Positions 32,330 through 40,406 are shown, counted from the first letter of the stretch. The stretch: 64,000 nucleotides of DNA from Chloroflexota bacterium (GCA_017853275.1 JAFMJV010000006.1:32097-96096), one strand, 5' to 3'. A program made the numbers and translations. The notes: generated by a model from the sequence alone, not told the origin.

Positions 32330-32779
32330 TCAGGCCGGGCCGGCGGTCTCGTGCTTGTCGGGCTCCACCCAGCGGGCCTCGCTCCCGGGCGGGGCGTAGA
32401 ACCAGAGGACGACCATCGGCTCGTCCGGGGCGTCGTTGTGGGTGACGTGGACGAGGTCGGAGGGGGTGACGAGGAGCGTCCCCGGCTCCACCGGATGATC
32501 CACCCCGTCGATCGTGACGCGCCCGCGCCCGCGCACGAAGAGGGCGACCTCCTCCGCGGAATGCGAGTGCGCCCGCGTGGCGAAGCCGGGCGGGAGGACC
32601 GCCATCCCGGTCGTGATGTGGACGGAGTTCCCCTTGAGCGGGGATGCCTTGACGGCGAGCGAGCGGCCGTCGATCCGCTTCGCGTCGCCGGCTTCTCCCT
32701 CCGCGAGCGCACGGAGGCCCTCGGCGATCACATCGTCCAGGAGCCAGGAGGGGGCGAAGGGGGCGCGGGGTTCGGACAT
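32330..32779 (-). CDS. Cupin-domain protein
   Basis: A 149-aa one-barrel cupin. Motif 1 is FATRAHSHSAEEVALFVRG (metal-type H-x-H plus Glu) and motif 2 is LVTPSDLVHVTHND with the His. A cupin of this size may be an isomerase, a dioxygenase or a small-molecule sensor. It lies 24 bases downstream of the ceramidase-like gene and belongs to the same minus-strand run. The substrate cannot be predicted. Confidence 0.83.
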   Translation of the reverse strand: MSEPRAPFAPSWLLDDVIAEGLRALAEGEAGDAKRIDGRSLAVKASPLKGNSVHITTGMAVLPPGFATRAHSHSAEEVALFVRGRGRVTIDGVDHPVEPGTLLVTPSDLVHVTHNDAPDEPMVVLWFYAPPGSEARWVEPDKHETAGPA

Positions 32780-32803
32780 CGGCGGGGCCTCTGGTACGGG
32801 GGC

Positions 32804-34243
32804 TCAGGCGAGCTCGGCGATCAGGCCGAGGGTGGCATCCACGATCCGCTCCTCGGATCCCGGGTCGATCGCGACGGGGAGGAGGTAGGACTGGAAGACC
32901 TGGTCCGGGATCCGGTAGCGGTCGCCCACGTCCCACCCCTCCGCCGGGTAGGCATCCCGCGTGGGGAGATAGCACAGGACCCCGTTGCTGTAGCCGAGCG
33001 CGATCGTGGCGGCGTGGGGCGAGCGCTCACGGATCGTGCGGGTCGTGGCGGAGAAGACCTCCGCGGCGATCGCCGTGATCACGATGTCGTTGACGCGGAT
33101 CGCCTGGACCTCCATCGGCGCCGTGCGCCGGCCGGTCCGGACGGCGTCCACGAGGATCTCCGCCCACGCGACGAAATGGCGCGCGATCGTCACCGCCCGC
33201 TCGCTCGTCCCCGCGAGCGCCGCGTCGAGCTCCGCCCGCCGCTCGGCGAGGATCGCCTCGGCCTTCTCGAGGGTGGGGAGCGCGACGAGGTCGAGCTCCA
33301 CCGCGCGGGAGCGCGCACCGAGGTAGGTGCACGTCTCGCCGTCGACGGGGACGAGCGGCCGCATCGTCTGGCCGGGGCCGAGGAGGGAGGGGATCGAGAC
33401 CCGGTCCCCGCGCCGGACGTGGGTCCGGAGGCTCGCCGCCACGGAGACGACCTCGCCGCCGAGCATCCAGCCGATCCGCTCGTTCGCGTCCGTGTTGTCC
33501 GTCTCGTGGCCCATCCCCCAGCAGGGCATGATGTCGCCGCCGCCGCCCTGGAGGAAGAGGCAGGGCGCCCCGAAGGTCTGCTCCACGAGCTCGCGCATCG
33601 GGCCCGGGAAGTCCGGGCTGGCGACCGGGGCGCGGGGGCCGACCACGACCGTGTGGCAGCCGTAGCTGCCGGCGATCGCGATCGGGGTGCCGTCCAGGCG
33701 GTCCACGCGCAGGACGCCGACGGAGGGATCGATCGGACCGTCCGGGACCTCGCCGAGGAAGACGTAGCCGTCCGGCCCGGTCTCCCGCCGCTGGATCCCC
33801 ACCCGGCTCTCCCCGGCGCCGGCGGCGATCCGCGCCGGCTGGAGGTCCGCCACGGCGTCGATCGTCGCCTCCACGAGCCGCTCGGCGAGCATGCCGCGAT
33901 AGCGCTCAAGGAGCTCCCTCTGGTACGAGAACTCCGGCTGCGTCATGGCCAGCGCGCCGCTGCTGTGCGTGTGGCTCATGTTCACGAGGACGCACTCGGG
34001 GCGCGTGGCGGCCGCGGAGGCGATCCAGGTCCGCCATTCCGCCACGACCCACTGGGGCGCCATGCACAGGTCGATCGCCGCGAGGACGACCGTCTCCCCG
34101 AGGCCGCGCAGGACGAGGACGGTGGCGGAGAGATCGCCGTCGATCCCCGTGACGACCCCCTCCCGGGAGTAGAAGCCCGCCGTCTTGATCCCGAGCGGCG
34201 GGGCGACGGAGCGCCGGCCGACCCCGGCGAGCAGCTCACCCAT
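32804..34243 (-). CDS. Neutral/alkaline ceramidase-like hydrolase
   Basis: A 479-aa protein resembling the N-terminal domain of neutral ceramidase (PF04734-type). Zinc-site-like sequence appears as NMSHTHSSGAL (family SATHTHSGPG), followed by GCHTVVVGP and SPDFPGPM, where relatives have a DFPG segment. It has no obvious signal peptide, so it is probably cytosolic, unlike secreted ceramidases. In a sugar-transport operon it may act as an amidase on an N-acylated sugar or related compound; this is inference. I set the start at the ATG at 34243, which overlaps the previous gene by 8 bases; the longer frame adds an Arg/Pro-rich tail. Confidence 0.78.
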   Translation of the reverse strand: MGELLAGVGRRSVAPPLGIKTAGFYSREGVVTGIDGDLSATVLVLRGLGETVVLAAIDLCMAPQWVVAEWRTWIASAAATRPECVLVNMSHTHSSGALAMTQPEFSYQRELLERYRGMLAERLVEATIDAVADLQPARIAAGAGESRVGIQRRETGPDGYVFLGEVPDGPIDPSVGVLRVDRLDGTPIAIAGSYGCHTVVVGPRAPVASPDFPGPMRELVEQTFGAPCLFLQGGGGDIMPCWGMGHETDNTDANERIGWMLGGEVVSVAASLRTHVRRGDRVSIPSLLGPGQTMRPLVPVDGETCTYLGARSRAVELDLVALPTLEKAEAILAERRAELDAALAGTSERAVTIARHFVAWAEILVDAVRTGRRTAPMEVQAIRVNDIVITAIAAEVFSATTRTIRERSPHAATIALGYSNGVLCYLPTRDAYPAEGWDVGDRYRIPDQVFQSYLLPVAIDPGSEERIVDATLGLIAELA

Positions 34244-35012
34244 TCCGAGCCTCCAGGGCCTCTGCCCGCGTCCGCGAGGTGAGGAGCTCTCCCGCCTCCC
34301 GGCGGACATAGGGGAGGCGGAGATCCCAGGGGGCAGCGGCGGCGAGCCATGCGCGGCCCGCGTCGGAGCGGAGGAGCGCAGCCGCGTCCGTCCCCTCGGC
34401 GAGGTCGAGGAGGATCATCCGGTTCCCCTTCCCCAGGTAGCGGTCGTGCGGGAAGCGCCGCGGCATCTCCCGATAGGCGGAGAAGGTCCGGGCGCGCACG
34501 ACCCCGGGGAGGGCCGCACCCTCGGTGAGGGCCACGCCATCCAGCCAGGCATCGAAGGCCGGGGCCTCGGCATCGTCCACCTCGAAGCGCTGGACCAGGA
34601 TCGGGCCGGCGCCCGCGAGGTCCGCGCCACAGGGGCGGATCACCCGGCGGACGGTGTAGACGACCCCGTTGAAGCGCTCCTCGTCCAGCGGTGGGTACTG
34701 GCCCTCGCGTTCCTCGCCGTCGCGGATCGCCCCGCGCACATCCGGGCCATCGATGAAGGGGATGATCCCCTCCACGTTCGCGTAGACGTAGACGATGAAG
34801 CGGTTGCCGTGGCCGTTGAAGGCGGCCGGAAGGCCCCCCGCGCTCACCGGCCGGAAGTCGCGCAGGACGCGGAAGCTGTGGGCCGAGGTGACGATCGGGT
34901 CCATCAGGCTGTCGTCGAAGTGCTTCGGCATCCAGGCATCCACGTCCGCCTGCATCCGCGGCGGGCACTCCAGCCGGCAGACGAGGAGCGGGCGTTCGTC
35001 CGGGGCGAGCAT
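34236..35012 (-). CDS. Paired-domain protein of unknown function (copy A of about 257-aa family)
   Basis: A 258-aa protein I do not recognise, paralogous to the gene at 38416. Shared blocks are DERPLLVCRLECPP, WMPKHFDD, GLPAAFN, RFNG, FDAWLDGV, RRFPHDRYLGKGNRMILLD and a final LPYVRRE. Two similar halves of about 120 residues, each with an alternating strand-helix pattern and an acid/Trp segment (DAWMPKHF; DAWLDGV), suggest a duplicated dimeric alpha/beta-barrel (EthD/antibiotic-monooxygenase-like) fold. No signal peptide is present. The ATG at 35012 is preceded by AGGAGGAAG. It lies between a CUT1 permease and the ceramidase-like gene. Confidence 0.75.
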   Translation of the reverse strand: MLAPDERPLLVCRLECPPRMQADVDAWMPKHFDDSLMDPIVTSAHSFRVLRDFRPVSAGGLPAAFNGHGNRFIVYVYANVEGIIPFIDGPDVRGAIRDGEEREGQYPPLDEERFNGVVYTVRRVIRPCGADLAGAGPILVQRFEVDDAEAPAFDAWLDGVALTEGAALPGVVRARTFSAYREMPRRFPHDRYLGKGNRMILLDLAEGTDAAALLRSDAGRAWLAAAAPWDLRLPYVRREAGELLTSRTRAEALEARNG

Positions 35013-35026
35013 CGGTCGTCTTCCTC

Positions 35027-35923
35027 CTATCGGCCGCCGAGGCCGGTCGTGGCGATCCCGCGCTGGAAGTAGCGCTGCCCCACGAGGACGATGACGAGGA
35101 TCGGGACCGTCATCAGGAGGGCCGACGCCATCATGTAGTTCCAGTCCTGGGTGTACTGGCCGTAGAACTTCATCACGCCGAGCGGGAGCGTCTTGATCTC
35201 GTCCCGGGTGAGGTAGATGAGCGGGCCCATGAAGTCGTTCCAGAACCAGACGAAGTGGAGGATCGCGAGGGTCACGAAGACCGGCCCGGACTGGGGGAGG
35301 ATGATCGACCACCAGGTGCGGAGGTGGCCGGCTCCGTCGATCCGGGCCGCCTCGTCCAGCTCCATCGGCAGCGTCCGGAAGAACTGACGGAAGAGGAAGA
35401 CGCCAAAGGCGGAGCCGCCGAACCAGTAGGGGACGATGAGCGGGAGAAGGGTCCCCGTCATCCCCAGCTCCTTGAAGATGATGAAGCGCGGGATGACCGT
35501 GACCACGAAGGGGAGCATGAGGAGCGCGAGGCAGATCCCGAACCAGAGGTCCCGGCCCGGGAAGCGCAGTCGCGCGAAGGCGAAGCCGGCCATCGATTCG
35601 GTGATCAGCGCCCCCGCCGTGGCGACCACCGCGATGATCAGCGAGTTCCGCAGGTAGATCGGGAAGGGCGCCGCGGCGAGGGCGTCCGGGAAGTTGTTCC
35701 ACGCGATCGGCTGGGGGAAGAGGACGGGCGGGTAGGACATCTCCTTTCCCGTCTCGGTGAGCGCGGTGACGATCATCCAGTAGCCGGGGAAGAGCATCAC
35801 CACCGCGACCCCCACGAGGATCGCGTAGATGACGAAGGTATCCATGCGCGTCCGCCAGCGCCCCGCGTGGCGCGCCGCCACGGCCGCCGCGGTGGCCTCC
35901 TCGGCCGAGAGAGGCCGGCTCAC
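35027..35923 (-). CDS. Sugar ABC transporter permease, MalG-type (CUT1)
   Basis: A 298-aa permease with about six hydrophobic segments. The N-tail is soluble for about 30 residues. The EAA loop is MELDEAARIDGAGHLRTWW, and the terminal WNYMMASALLMTVPILVIVL fits MalG-like proteins. It should pair with the MalF-type permease whose stop overlaps this GTG start (GTGA). No ATPase gene accompanies this transporter, which is common for CUT1 systems that use a shared ATPase elsewhere. Confidence 0.9.
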   Translation of the reverse strand: MSRPLSAEEATAAAVAARHAGRWRTRMDTFVIYAILVGVAVVMLFPGYWMIVTALTETGKEMSYPPVLFPQPIAWNNFPDALAAAPFPIYLRNSLIIAVVATAGALITESMAGFAFARLRFPGRDLWFGICLALLMLPFVVTVIPRFIIFKELGMTGTLLPLIVPYWFGGSAFGVFLFRQFFRTLPMELDEAARIDGAGHLRTWWSIILPQSGPVFVTLAILHFVWFWNDFMGPLIYLTRDEIKTLPLGVMKFYGQYTQDWNYMMASALLMTVPILVIVLVGQRYFQRGIATTGLGGR

Positions 35924-36831
35924 CGGACGTCCACCTCGTAGTGGACCCAGCGCCGGGAAAGCCGGAAGTTCAGGAAGGTGAGGACGAGGACCACGAGGAA
36001 GAAGACCCACGCGAGCGCGGAGGCGTAGCCCATCTTGAAGAGCTCGAAGGCGTTCCGGAAGATGTAGAGGACGTAGAAGAGCGTCTCCGTCCCGGGCCCG
36101 CCCTTCGTCATCAGGTAGGCGAGATCGAAGACCTGGAACGATCCGATGATCGCGATGATCAGGTTGAAGAGGAGGACCGGCGAGATCATCGGCAGGGTCA
36201 CGTGGAGGAACTGCCGGGTCGCGTTGGCGCCGTCCACCTTCGCCGCGTCGTAGAGGCTCTCCGGGACCCCCTGGAGACCGGCGAGGAAGATGATGATCCC
36301 CGTCCCGATCCCCCAGATGCCCATGATCGCGAGGGTCGGCTTGGCGAGGACCGGATCGAAGAGCCAGCGCTGCGGCTCGATCCCGATGAGGGAGAGCAGG
36401 TAGTTCGCGACGCCGAAGTTCGGCTCGAAGATCCACAGGAAGATGAAGGCGCTGGCCACGATCGGGAGCTGCGAGGGCAGGTAGGTGACGACGCGGAAGA
36501 TGCGGATCCCGCGCACCTTCGCGTTGAGGAGGAGCGCCCCGCCGAGCGCGAAGACCATGAAGATCGCCACGGACATGACCGTGTAGATGATCGTGTTCGC
36601 GAGCGAGGTCCAGAAGAGCTGGTCGCCGATCATCCGCTCGTAGTTGCGGAGCCCGACCCACTTCGGCGGGGTGAGGACCTCGTAGTCCGTGAACGAGTGG
36701 TAGAGGGAGAGCAGGAGCGGGAATGCCTGCCAGATGAGGACGCCGGCGATGAAGGGCGCGAGGAAGAAGTAGCCCCAGAGCGCCTCACGGCGCCGGAGCG
36801 AGGAGCGGCCGGGGGAGCCTGTCGTGGTCAT
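35920..36831 (-). CDS. Sugar ABC transporter permease, MalF/UgpA-type (CUT1)
   Basis: A 303-aa permease with six hydrophobic segments, opening LRRREALWGYFFLAPFIAGV, typical of UgpA/LacF-type proteins. The EAA-type loop is PESLYDAAKVDGANATRQFLH. It forms the membrane channel with the MalG-type protein. The ATG at 36831 lies 22 bases after a strong hairpin that separates it from the binding-protein gene. The longer open frame upstream is not real. Confidence 0.9.
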   Translation of the reverse strand: MTTTGSPGRSSLRRREALWGYFFLAPFIAGVLIWQAFPLLLSLYHSFTDYEVLTPPKWVGLRNYERMIGDQLFWTSLANTIIYTVMSVAIFMVFALGGALLLNAKVRGIRIFRVVTYLPSQLPIVASAFIFLWIFEPNFGVANYLLSLIGIEPQRWLFDPVLAKPTLAIMGIWGIGTGIIIFLAGLQGVPESLYDAAKVDGANATRQFLHVTLPMISPVLLFNLIIAIIGSFQVFDLAYLMTKGGPGTETLFYVLYIFRNAFELFKMGYASALAWVFFLVVLVLTFLNFRLSRRWVHYEVDVR

Positions 36832-36853
36832 CGTCTCGTGCCCGCCGGGAGGA

Positions 36854-36886
36854 TCGCGACCCGGGCCCACGGGGCCCGGGTCGCGA
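36854..36886 (-). other. Hairpin between binding-protein and permease genes
   Basis: This is a perfect inverted repeat with 15-base arms (TCGCGACCCGGGCCC) and a 3-base loop. It lies 31 bases after the binding-protein stop and 22 bases before the MalF-type start. There is no T-tract, so it is more likely a 3'-end stabiliser or partial terminator that keeps binding-protein mRNA more abundant than permease mRNA. Confidence 0.6.
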
Positions 36887-36916
36887 AGAACGACCGACCG
36901 ATCCGGAGGAGCGGGA

Positions 36917-38320
36917 TCAGCCGGCGAGGATGGCGCGCATCTCCTCGGCCATCGCCTTGCAGGCGTCGGCCGCGTCGGCCTGGCCAAGGAAGATCGGATC
37001 CTGCCCGCGCGCCAGCGCGTCCGCGATCTCGGCCGACTTGCCGAAGAACGGGGTGTGCTGGACGTTCGTGAGGACCTCGACGAAGGGCTTGAACCACTCC
37101 GCGTACGGGCTGGTCGCGATGAAGTCCGCGAGGCTCGAGTTGCGGGTGGGCGTGCCGACCGTGGACCAGGTCTTCTGGCCGGCAGGGCCGGTGATGTACT
37201 TGATGAACTCCCACGCGGCCTCGGGATTCTTCGAATCCTTCGTGATCGCGTAGCCCGAGATCTCGAGCTTGGAGGTCTTGCCGCCCGGGCCGATCGGGGC
37301 GCCGACGGTCTTGTACTCCCAGTCCTTGATCCCCTCGACGAAGTTCGCGATGTACCAGCCACCGAGCATGTACATCCGCGCGATGCCGTTCTGGAAGAGG
37401 TCGACCGGAGGCCGGCCCGCCAGCTCGGCGGCGTTGGGGGCGACGCCGTGGACGTTCACGAGGTCCGCCGCGTAGCGGAGGCCCGCGATCGCCGGGTCTT
37501 CGTCGATGCGCACCGTGGTCAGGTCGTCATCGAGGACCTTGCCGCCCTGGAAGAAGATCCAGTTCTCGGAGTTCCAGGTCTCGTAGAGGAAGCCGAACTT
37601 CTTCTCCGGCCCCTCGCCCTCGGTGAGCGCCTTGGCGGCGGCCAGGAAGGCGTCCTGGGTCCACTCGCCGGCATCCCACTGCTCGCGCGGGTCCGGGAGG
37701 CCCTTCTCCTGGAAGGCGGTGGCGTTGTAGTTGATGCCGTACGACTCGCCGTTCTCCGGGAGCGCGTAGATCTTCCCGTCCACCTTGAACGCGTCCTGCG
37801 CGCCCTGGTAGAAGTCGTCGAAGTCGACGTCCGGGTCGTTCTTGATGAAGTCATCGAGCGGCAGCAGGGCGTCGCGCGTCGCGAAGAGCGCCGCGGAATA
37901 GTTGCCGACCCGAAGGGTGTCGGGGGCGGTGCCGCCCGCGATCATCGTCTGGACCGTGGGGAGGAGCGCGTAGAAGGTCTGGCCGACCTGCTCGATGCGC
38001 TCCACCGTGACGTCCGGGTTGAGGGCGATGAAGTCATCGATCCGCTTGTTCCAGGCGGCCGATTCCGCACCCGCGCCGGTGTTCGCGATCGTGCTGATCG
38101 CGCCGGAGACGGCCGCATGCGAGCGTCCGCCCGCACCCGCCCCGGGCCGCGAGGCGCCACGGGCCGGAGACGAGAGGAGCGCGCCGGCGACCGGCACGCC
38201 CGCAGCGAGCACCGAGGTCCGGGCGAGGAACTCGCGCCGGCTCAGCTCACCACGGAGCATCTTCTCCATCAGCTGGTACGACTCCCGGTCCCGATCGAAG
38301 ACCGGCTTGATCCTTGACAC
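36917..38320 (-). CDS. CUT1 sugar-binding protein, Tat-type signal
   Basis: A 467-aa extracellular solute-binding protein of family 1. The N-terminus has the twin-arginine motif SRREFLAR (residues 27-34) followed by a hydrophobic VLAAGVPVAGALLSS and Ala/Gly-rich linker, so export as a folded protein is expected. The mature protein has the two-lobe features AWNKRIDDFIALNPDVTV, YALPENGESYGINYN and AWEFIKYITGPAGQ. It delivers a sugar or oligosaccharide to the CUT1 permeases. The GTG at 38320 follows GAGGAGGGTTCC. The preceding 95-base gap holds a palindrome. Confidence 0.9.
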   Translation of the reverse strand: MSRIKPVFDRDRESYQLMEKMLRGELSRREFLARTSVLAAGVPVAGALLSSPARGASRPGAGAGGRSHAAVSGAISTIANTGAGAESAAWNKRIDDFIALNPDVTVERIEQVGQTFYALLPTVQTMIAGGTAPDTLRVGNYSAALFATRDALLPLDDFIKNDPDVDFDDFYQGAQDAFKVDGKIYALPENGESYGINYNATAFQEKGLPDPREQWDAGEWTQDAFLAAAKALTEGEGPEKKFGFLYETWNSENWIFFQGGKVLDDDLTTVRIDEDPAIAGLRYAADLVNVHGVAPNAAELAGRPPVDLFQNGIARMYMLGGWYIANFVEGIKDWEYKTVGAPIGPGGKTSKLEISGYAITKDSKNPEAAWEFIKYITGPAGQKTWSTVGTPTRNSSLADFIATSPYAEWFKPFVEVLTNVQHTPFFGKSAEIADALARGQDPIFLGQADAADACKAMAEEMRAILAG

Positions 38321-38359
38321 CTTCGGAACCCTCCTCTGAGCCTCTTCCGGCGAACCTGC

Positions 38360-38374
38360 CCGGCCGTCGGCCGG
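38360..38374. other. Palindrome upstream of the CUT1 binding-protein gene
   Basis: CCGGCCG T CGGCCGG, with perfect 7-base arms, lies in the 95-base gap between the 257-aa gene and the binding-protein gene. It may end part of the upstream transcript or be a protein-binding site. It is short and GC-only, so the signal is weak. Confidence 0.3.
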
Positions 38375-38415
38375 ACGTGATGCCCTGGTGGAAACCCCCC
38401 ATCGCCCCCGGACGT

Positions 38416-39189
38416 TCAGGGGCGCTCGTTCATGTGGCTGACGTCACGCAGGATGAAGTTCTGGGCGATCTCCCGGGTCGTGTACGGGAGGACCGCATCC
38501 CAGCGCAGCGAATCGCGGAGCATCGCGCCGTAGGCGGCGGAGCGGACGATCGCCTTCGCGTCCACGCCCTCCCGCAGCTCCATCAGGATCATCCGGTTCC
38601 CCTTCCCCAGGTAGCGGGTCCACGGGAAGCGGTGGGGCGCGGTCCGGTCGCCGCGGAAGGTCCGCAGGCGCACCCAGCCGTCCAGCGCCGCGTAGCGGTC
38701 GGCATGGACCCCCTCGAGCCAGGCGTCGAACTCGGCCTCGTGCTCCGGGCCGACCTCGAAGCGCTCCGCGATGAGCATCCCCATCCCGACGTGGTCGGTC
38801 CCGGCGCCACCGCGCACGGAGCTCACGGTCATCATCGACCCGTTGAAGGCCTCGCCGGCGATCGAGGGGTACTTGTTCTCGCGCTCCATCGTGGGCTCGT
38901 CCAGCCCGCCGGTGACGATCGGGCTGCCGACCCAGGCGTGCATCGAGGGGATGTCGAGACAGACGTAGGGGATCCAGCGCGTCGCCTGGCCGTCGTTGAA
39001 GGCGGCCGGGAGGCCGTTCACCGGGTCCCAGTCACGGATGATCCGCGCGCTCGAGACCGCCTGGACGGTGTAGTGGCGCCCGAAGTCGTCGAAGTGCCAG
39101 GGCGACCAGTCGTCGAGCTCCTTCTCCAGCTTCGGCGGGACGTCGACCCGGCACAGAAGGATCGGTCGCTCGTCGATCGGGCTGGTCAT
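38416..39189 (-). CDS. Paired-domain protein of unknown function (copy B of about 257-aa family)
   Basis: A 257-aa protein paralogous to the gene at 34236. It keeps DERPILLCRVDVPP, WHFDD, GLPAAFN, AFNG, FDAWLEGV, HRFPWTRYLGKGNRMILME and LPYTTRE in the same order. Its middle part differs (SMHAWVGSPIVTGGLDEPTM), so the two copies probably have distinct ligands. Two ferredoxin-like halves are suggested by the repeated strand-helix pattern. It is the second gene of the run that begins with the aldo-keto reductase and precedes the transporter genes. The function is unknown; a substrate-handling enzyme or isomerase is possible. Confidence 0.75.
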   Translation of the reverse strand: MTSPIDERPILLCRVDVPPKLEKELDDWSPWHFDDFGRHYTVQAVSSARIIRDWDPVNGLPAAFNDGQATRWIPYVCLDIPSMHAWVGSPIVTGGLDEPTMERENKYPSIAGEAFNGSMMTVSSVRGGAGTDHVGMGMLIAERFEVGPEHEAEFDAWLEGVHADRYAALDGWVRLRTFRGDRTAPHRFPWTRYLGKGNRMILMELREGVDAKAIVRSAAYGAMLRDSLRWDAVLPYTTREIAQNFILRDVSHMNERP

Positions 39190-39214
39190 CGGATCGTTCC
39201 TCCTCGGGGTCGGG

Positions 39215-40243
39215 TCAGGCGACGTGGTCGCCGTGGCGGCGCTTGCGAAGGCCTGCGAGCGCGGACGGCGGGAAGTGGTCCCAGACGATCATCTTGGCCG
39301 CGGCCGCCTCCGCCGGGAGCGCCGCGATCAGCGCGTCGATCTCGGCGCGATCGGCCGAGGAGAGCGTCCAGCGATCGGCACCCGCGACGGCGACGATCTG
39401 CTCCGGCCGCTTGGCCCCGATGAGGGTGTTCGTGACGCCGGGGGTGGCGAGCGTCCAGGCGACCGCGAGCTGGACGAGGGTCCGCCCGTGGTCCCGCGCC
39501 CACGTCTCGAGCGAGCGGGCGAGGGCCACGTAGTGCTCGTAGACCCCGGGCCGGTAGCGCGGCAGGAAGTGGCGCTCATCGTCCGGCCCGAAGGTCCGGC
39601 CGGCATCCAGGCCATCCGCGAGGAGACCCCGCGAGAGCGGGCTGAAGGCGATGAAGCGGAGGCCGTTCTCCCGCGCGAAGGGGATGATGCGGCGCTCAAC
39701 GGGGAGGTGGAGCGGATCGTCCTCCGCCCCGCGGTCGATCATGCTGTAGAGGTTCTGGGTGGAGAAGAGCCCGGCGCGAGCGTGGACCGCGCGGAGCGCG
39801 CTCTCGGGGAGGTTGCAGACCCCCACGTTGAGGACCTTCCCGCTTGCCTTCAGCCGCGCCAGGACGTCCCCGATCTGCTCGTAGGTGGGAGCTCCCTCGA
39901 AGGGCATCACCCAGTCCTGGGGGCCGTGGAGCTGGTAGAGATCGATGCGGTCCGTGCGCAGCCGGCGAAGGCTCGATTCCACGGCGGTCGTCAGGTTCGC
40001 GAGCGAGTACGGCTCGCTGGGGAAGGCCTTGGTGGCGAGGAAGACGCGGTCACGGCGGCCATGGAGGATCTCGCCGAGCCGCTCCTCCGAGGCGAGGTAG
40101 GTCTCCGCGGTATCGATGAAGGTCCAGCCCGCGTCCAGGGCCGCGTCCACGGTCCGGCGCGCGGTCGCGTCGTCCACGGCGCCATACCCACCACCGAGCG
40201 GGTAGGCACCGAGCCCGAGACGCGTGGGATCGACCCCTGCCAT
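39215..40243 (-). CDS. Aldo-keto reductase
   Basis: A 342-aa NADPH-dependent TIM-barrel oxidoreductase. The catalytic tetrad is readable: Asp and Tyr in FIDTAETYLASEE, Lys in FLATKAF and His in LYQLHGP. The C-terminal cofactor segment contains TLIGAKRPEQI. It is of the Tas/YghZ and L-fucose/D-threo-aldose dehydrogenase-like group, so a sugar aldehyde is a likely substrate. It is the first gene of the CUT1 transporter run and is divergent from the GntR regulator. The ATG at 40243 is preceded by GGAGGAGGAAGG. An inverted repeat overlaps its leader. Confidence 0.9.
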   Translation of the reverse strand: MAGVDPTRLGLGAYPLGGGYGAVDDATARRTVDAALDAGWTFIDTAETYLASEERLGEILHGRRDRVFLATKAFPSEPYSLANLTTAVESSLRRLRTDRIDLYQLHGPQDWVMPFEGAPTYEQIGDVLARLKASGKVLNVGVCNLPESALRAVHARAGLFSTQNLYSMIDRGAEDDPLHLPVERRIIPFARENGLRFIAFSPLSRGLLADGLDAGRTFGPDDERHFLPRYRPGVYEHYVALARSLETWARDHGRTLVQLAVAWTLATPGVTNTLIGAKRPEQIVAVAGADRWTLSSADRAEIDALIAALPAEAAAAKMIVWDHFPPSALAGLRKRRHGDHVA

Positions 40244-40258
40244 CCTTCCTCCTCCACC

Positions 40259-40292
40259 CCCATCGCCGTCCGGCAGCCCGGGCGGCGATGGG
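40259..40292. other. Long inverted repeat in the leader of the aldo-keto reductase operon
   Basis: CCCATCGCCG and CGGCGATGGG form perfect 10-base arms around a 14-base loop. The repeat starts about 16 bases upstream of the minus-strand ATG, next to the ribosome site, and ends just before the plus-strand -10 element of the regulator. It could fold in the aldo-keto reductase mRNA or be a third regulator-binding site. Confidence 0.45.
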
Positions 40293-40295
40293 CGC

Positions 40296-40301
40296 TACTA
40301 T
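40296..40301 (+). promoter_or_regulatory. -10 element for the GntR-family regulator
   Basis: GCTACTAT on the plus strand lies immediately before two TGGTCnGACCA operators, which would overlap the transcription start. Confidence 0.5.
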
Positions 40302-40303
40302 GG

Positions 40304-40342
40304 AGTGGTCAGACCAGTCGCGTCAAGACTGGTCGGACCAGT
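40304..40342. promoter_or_regulatory. Pair of GntR/FadR-type operators
   Basis: Site 1 is TGGTCAGACCA (40306-40316). Site 2 is ACTGGTC G GACCAGT (40328-40342), a perfect 15-base palindrome. Centres are 24 bases apart, slightly over two helical turns. Both fit the TNGTNNNACNA form known for FadR-subfamily GntR regulators. They lie between the -10 element and the regulator gene and upstream of the divergent aldo-keto reductase, suggesting control of both. Confidence 0.72.
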
Positions 40343-40406
40343 GGATGCGGGCGGGCGCGGGAGCCCATCCGCCTGGCGGCCCGGAAGCACGGGCCGAGGA
40401 GGTCGC

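Noticed and set aside
38385..38405. Third copy of the LacI-like element (GGTGGAAACC) before the CUT1 binding protein
   Set aside because: Only the GGAAAC core matches; the rest of the element and its position are not conserved.
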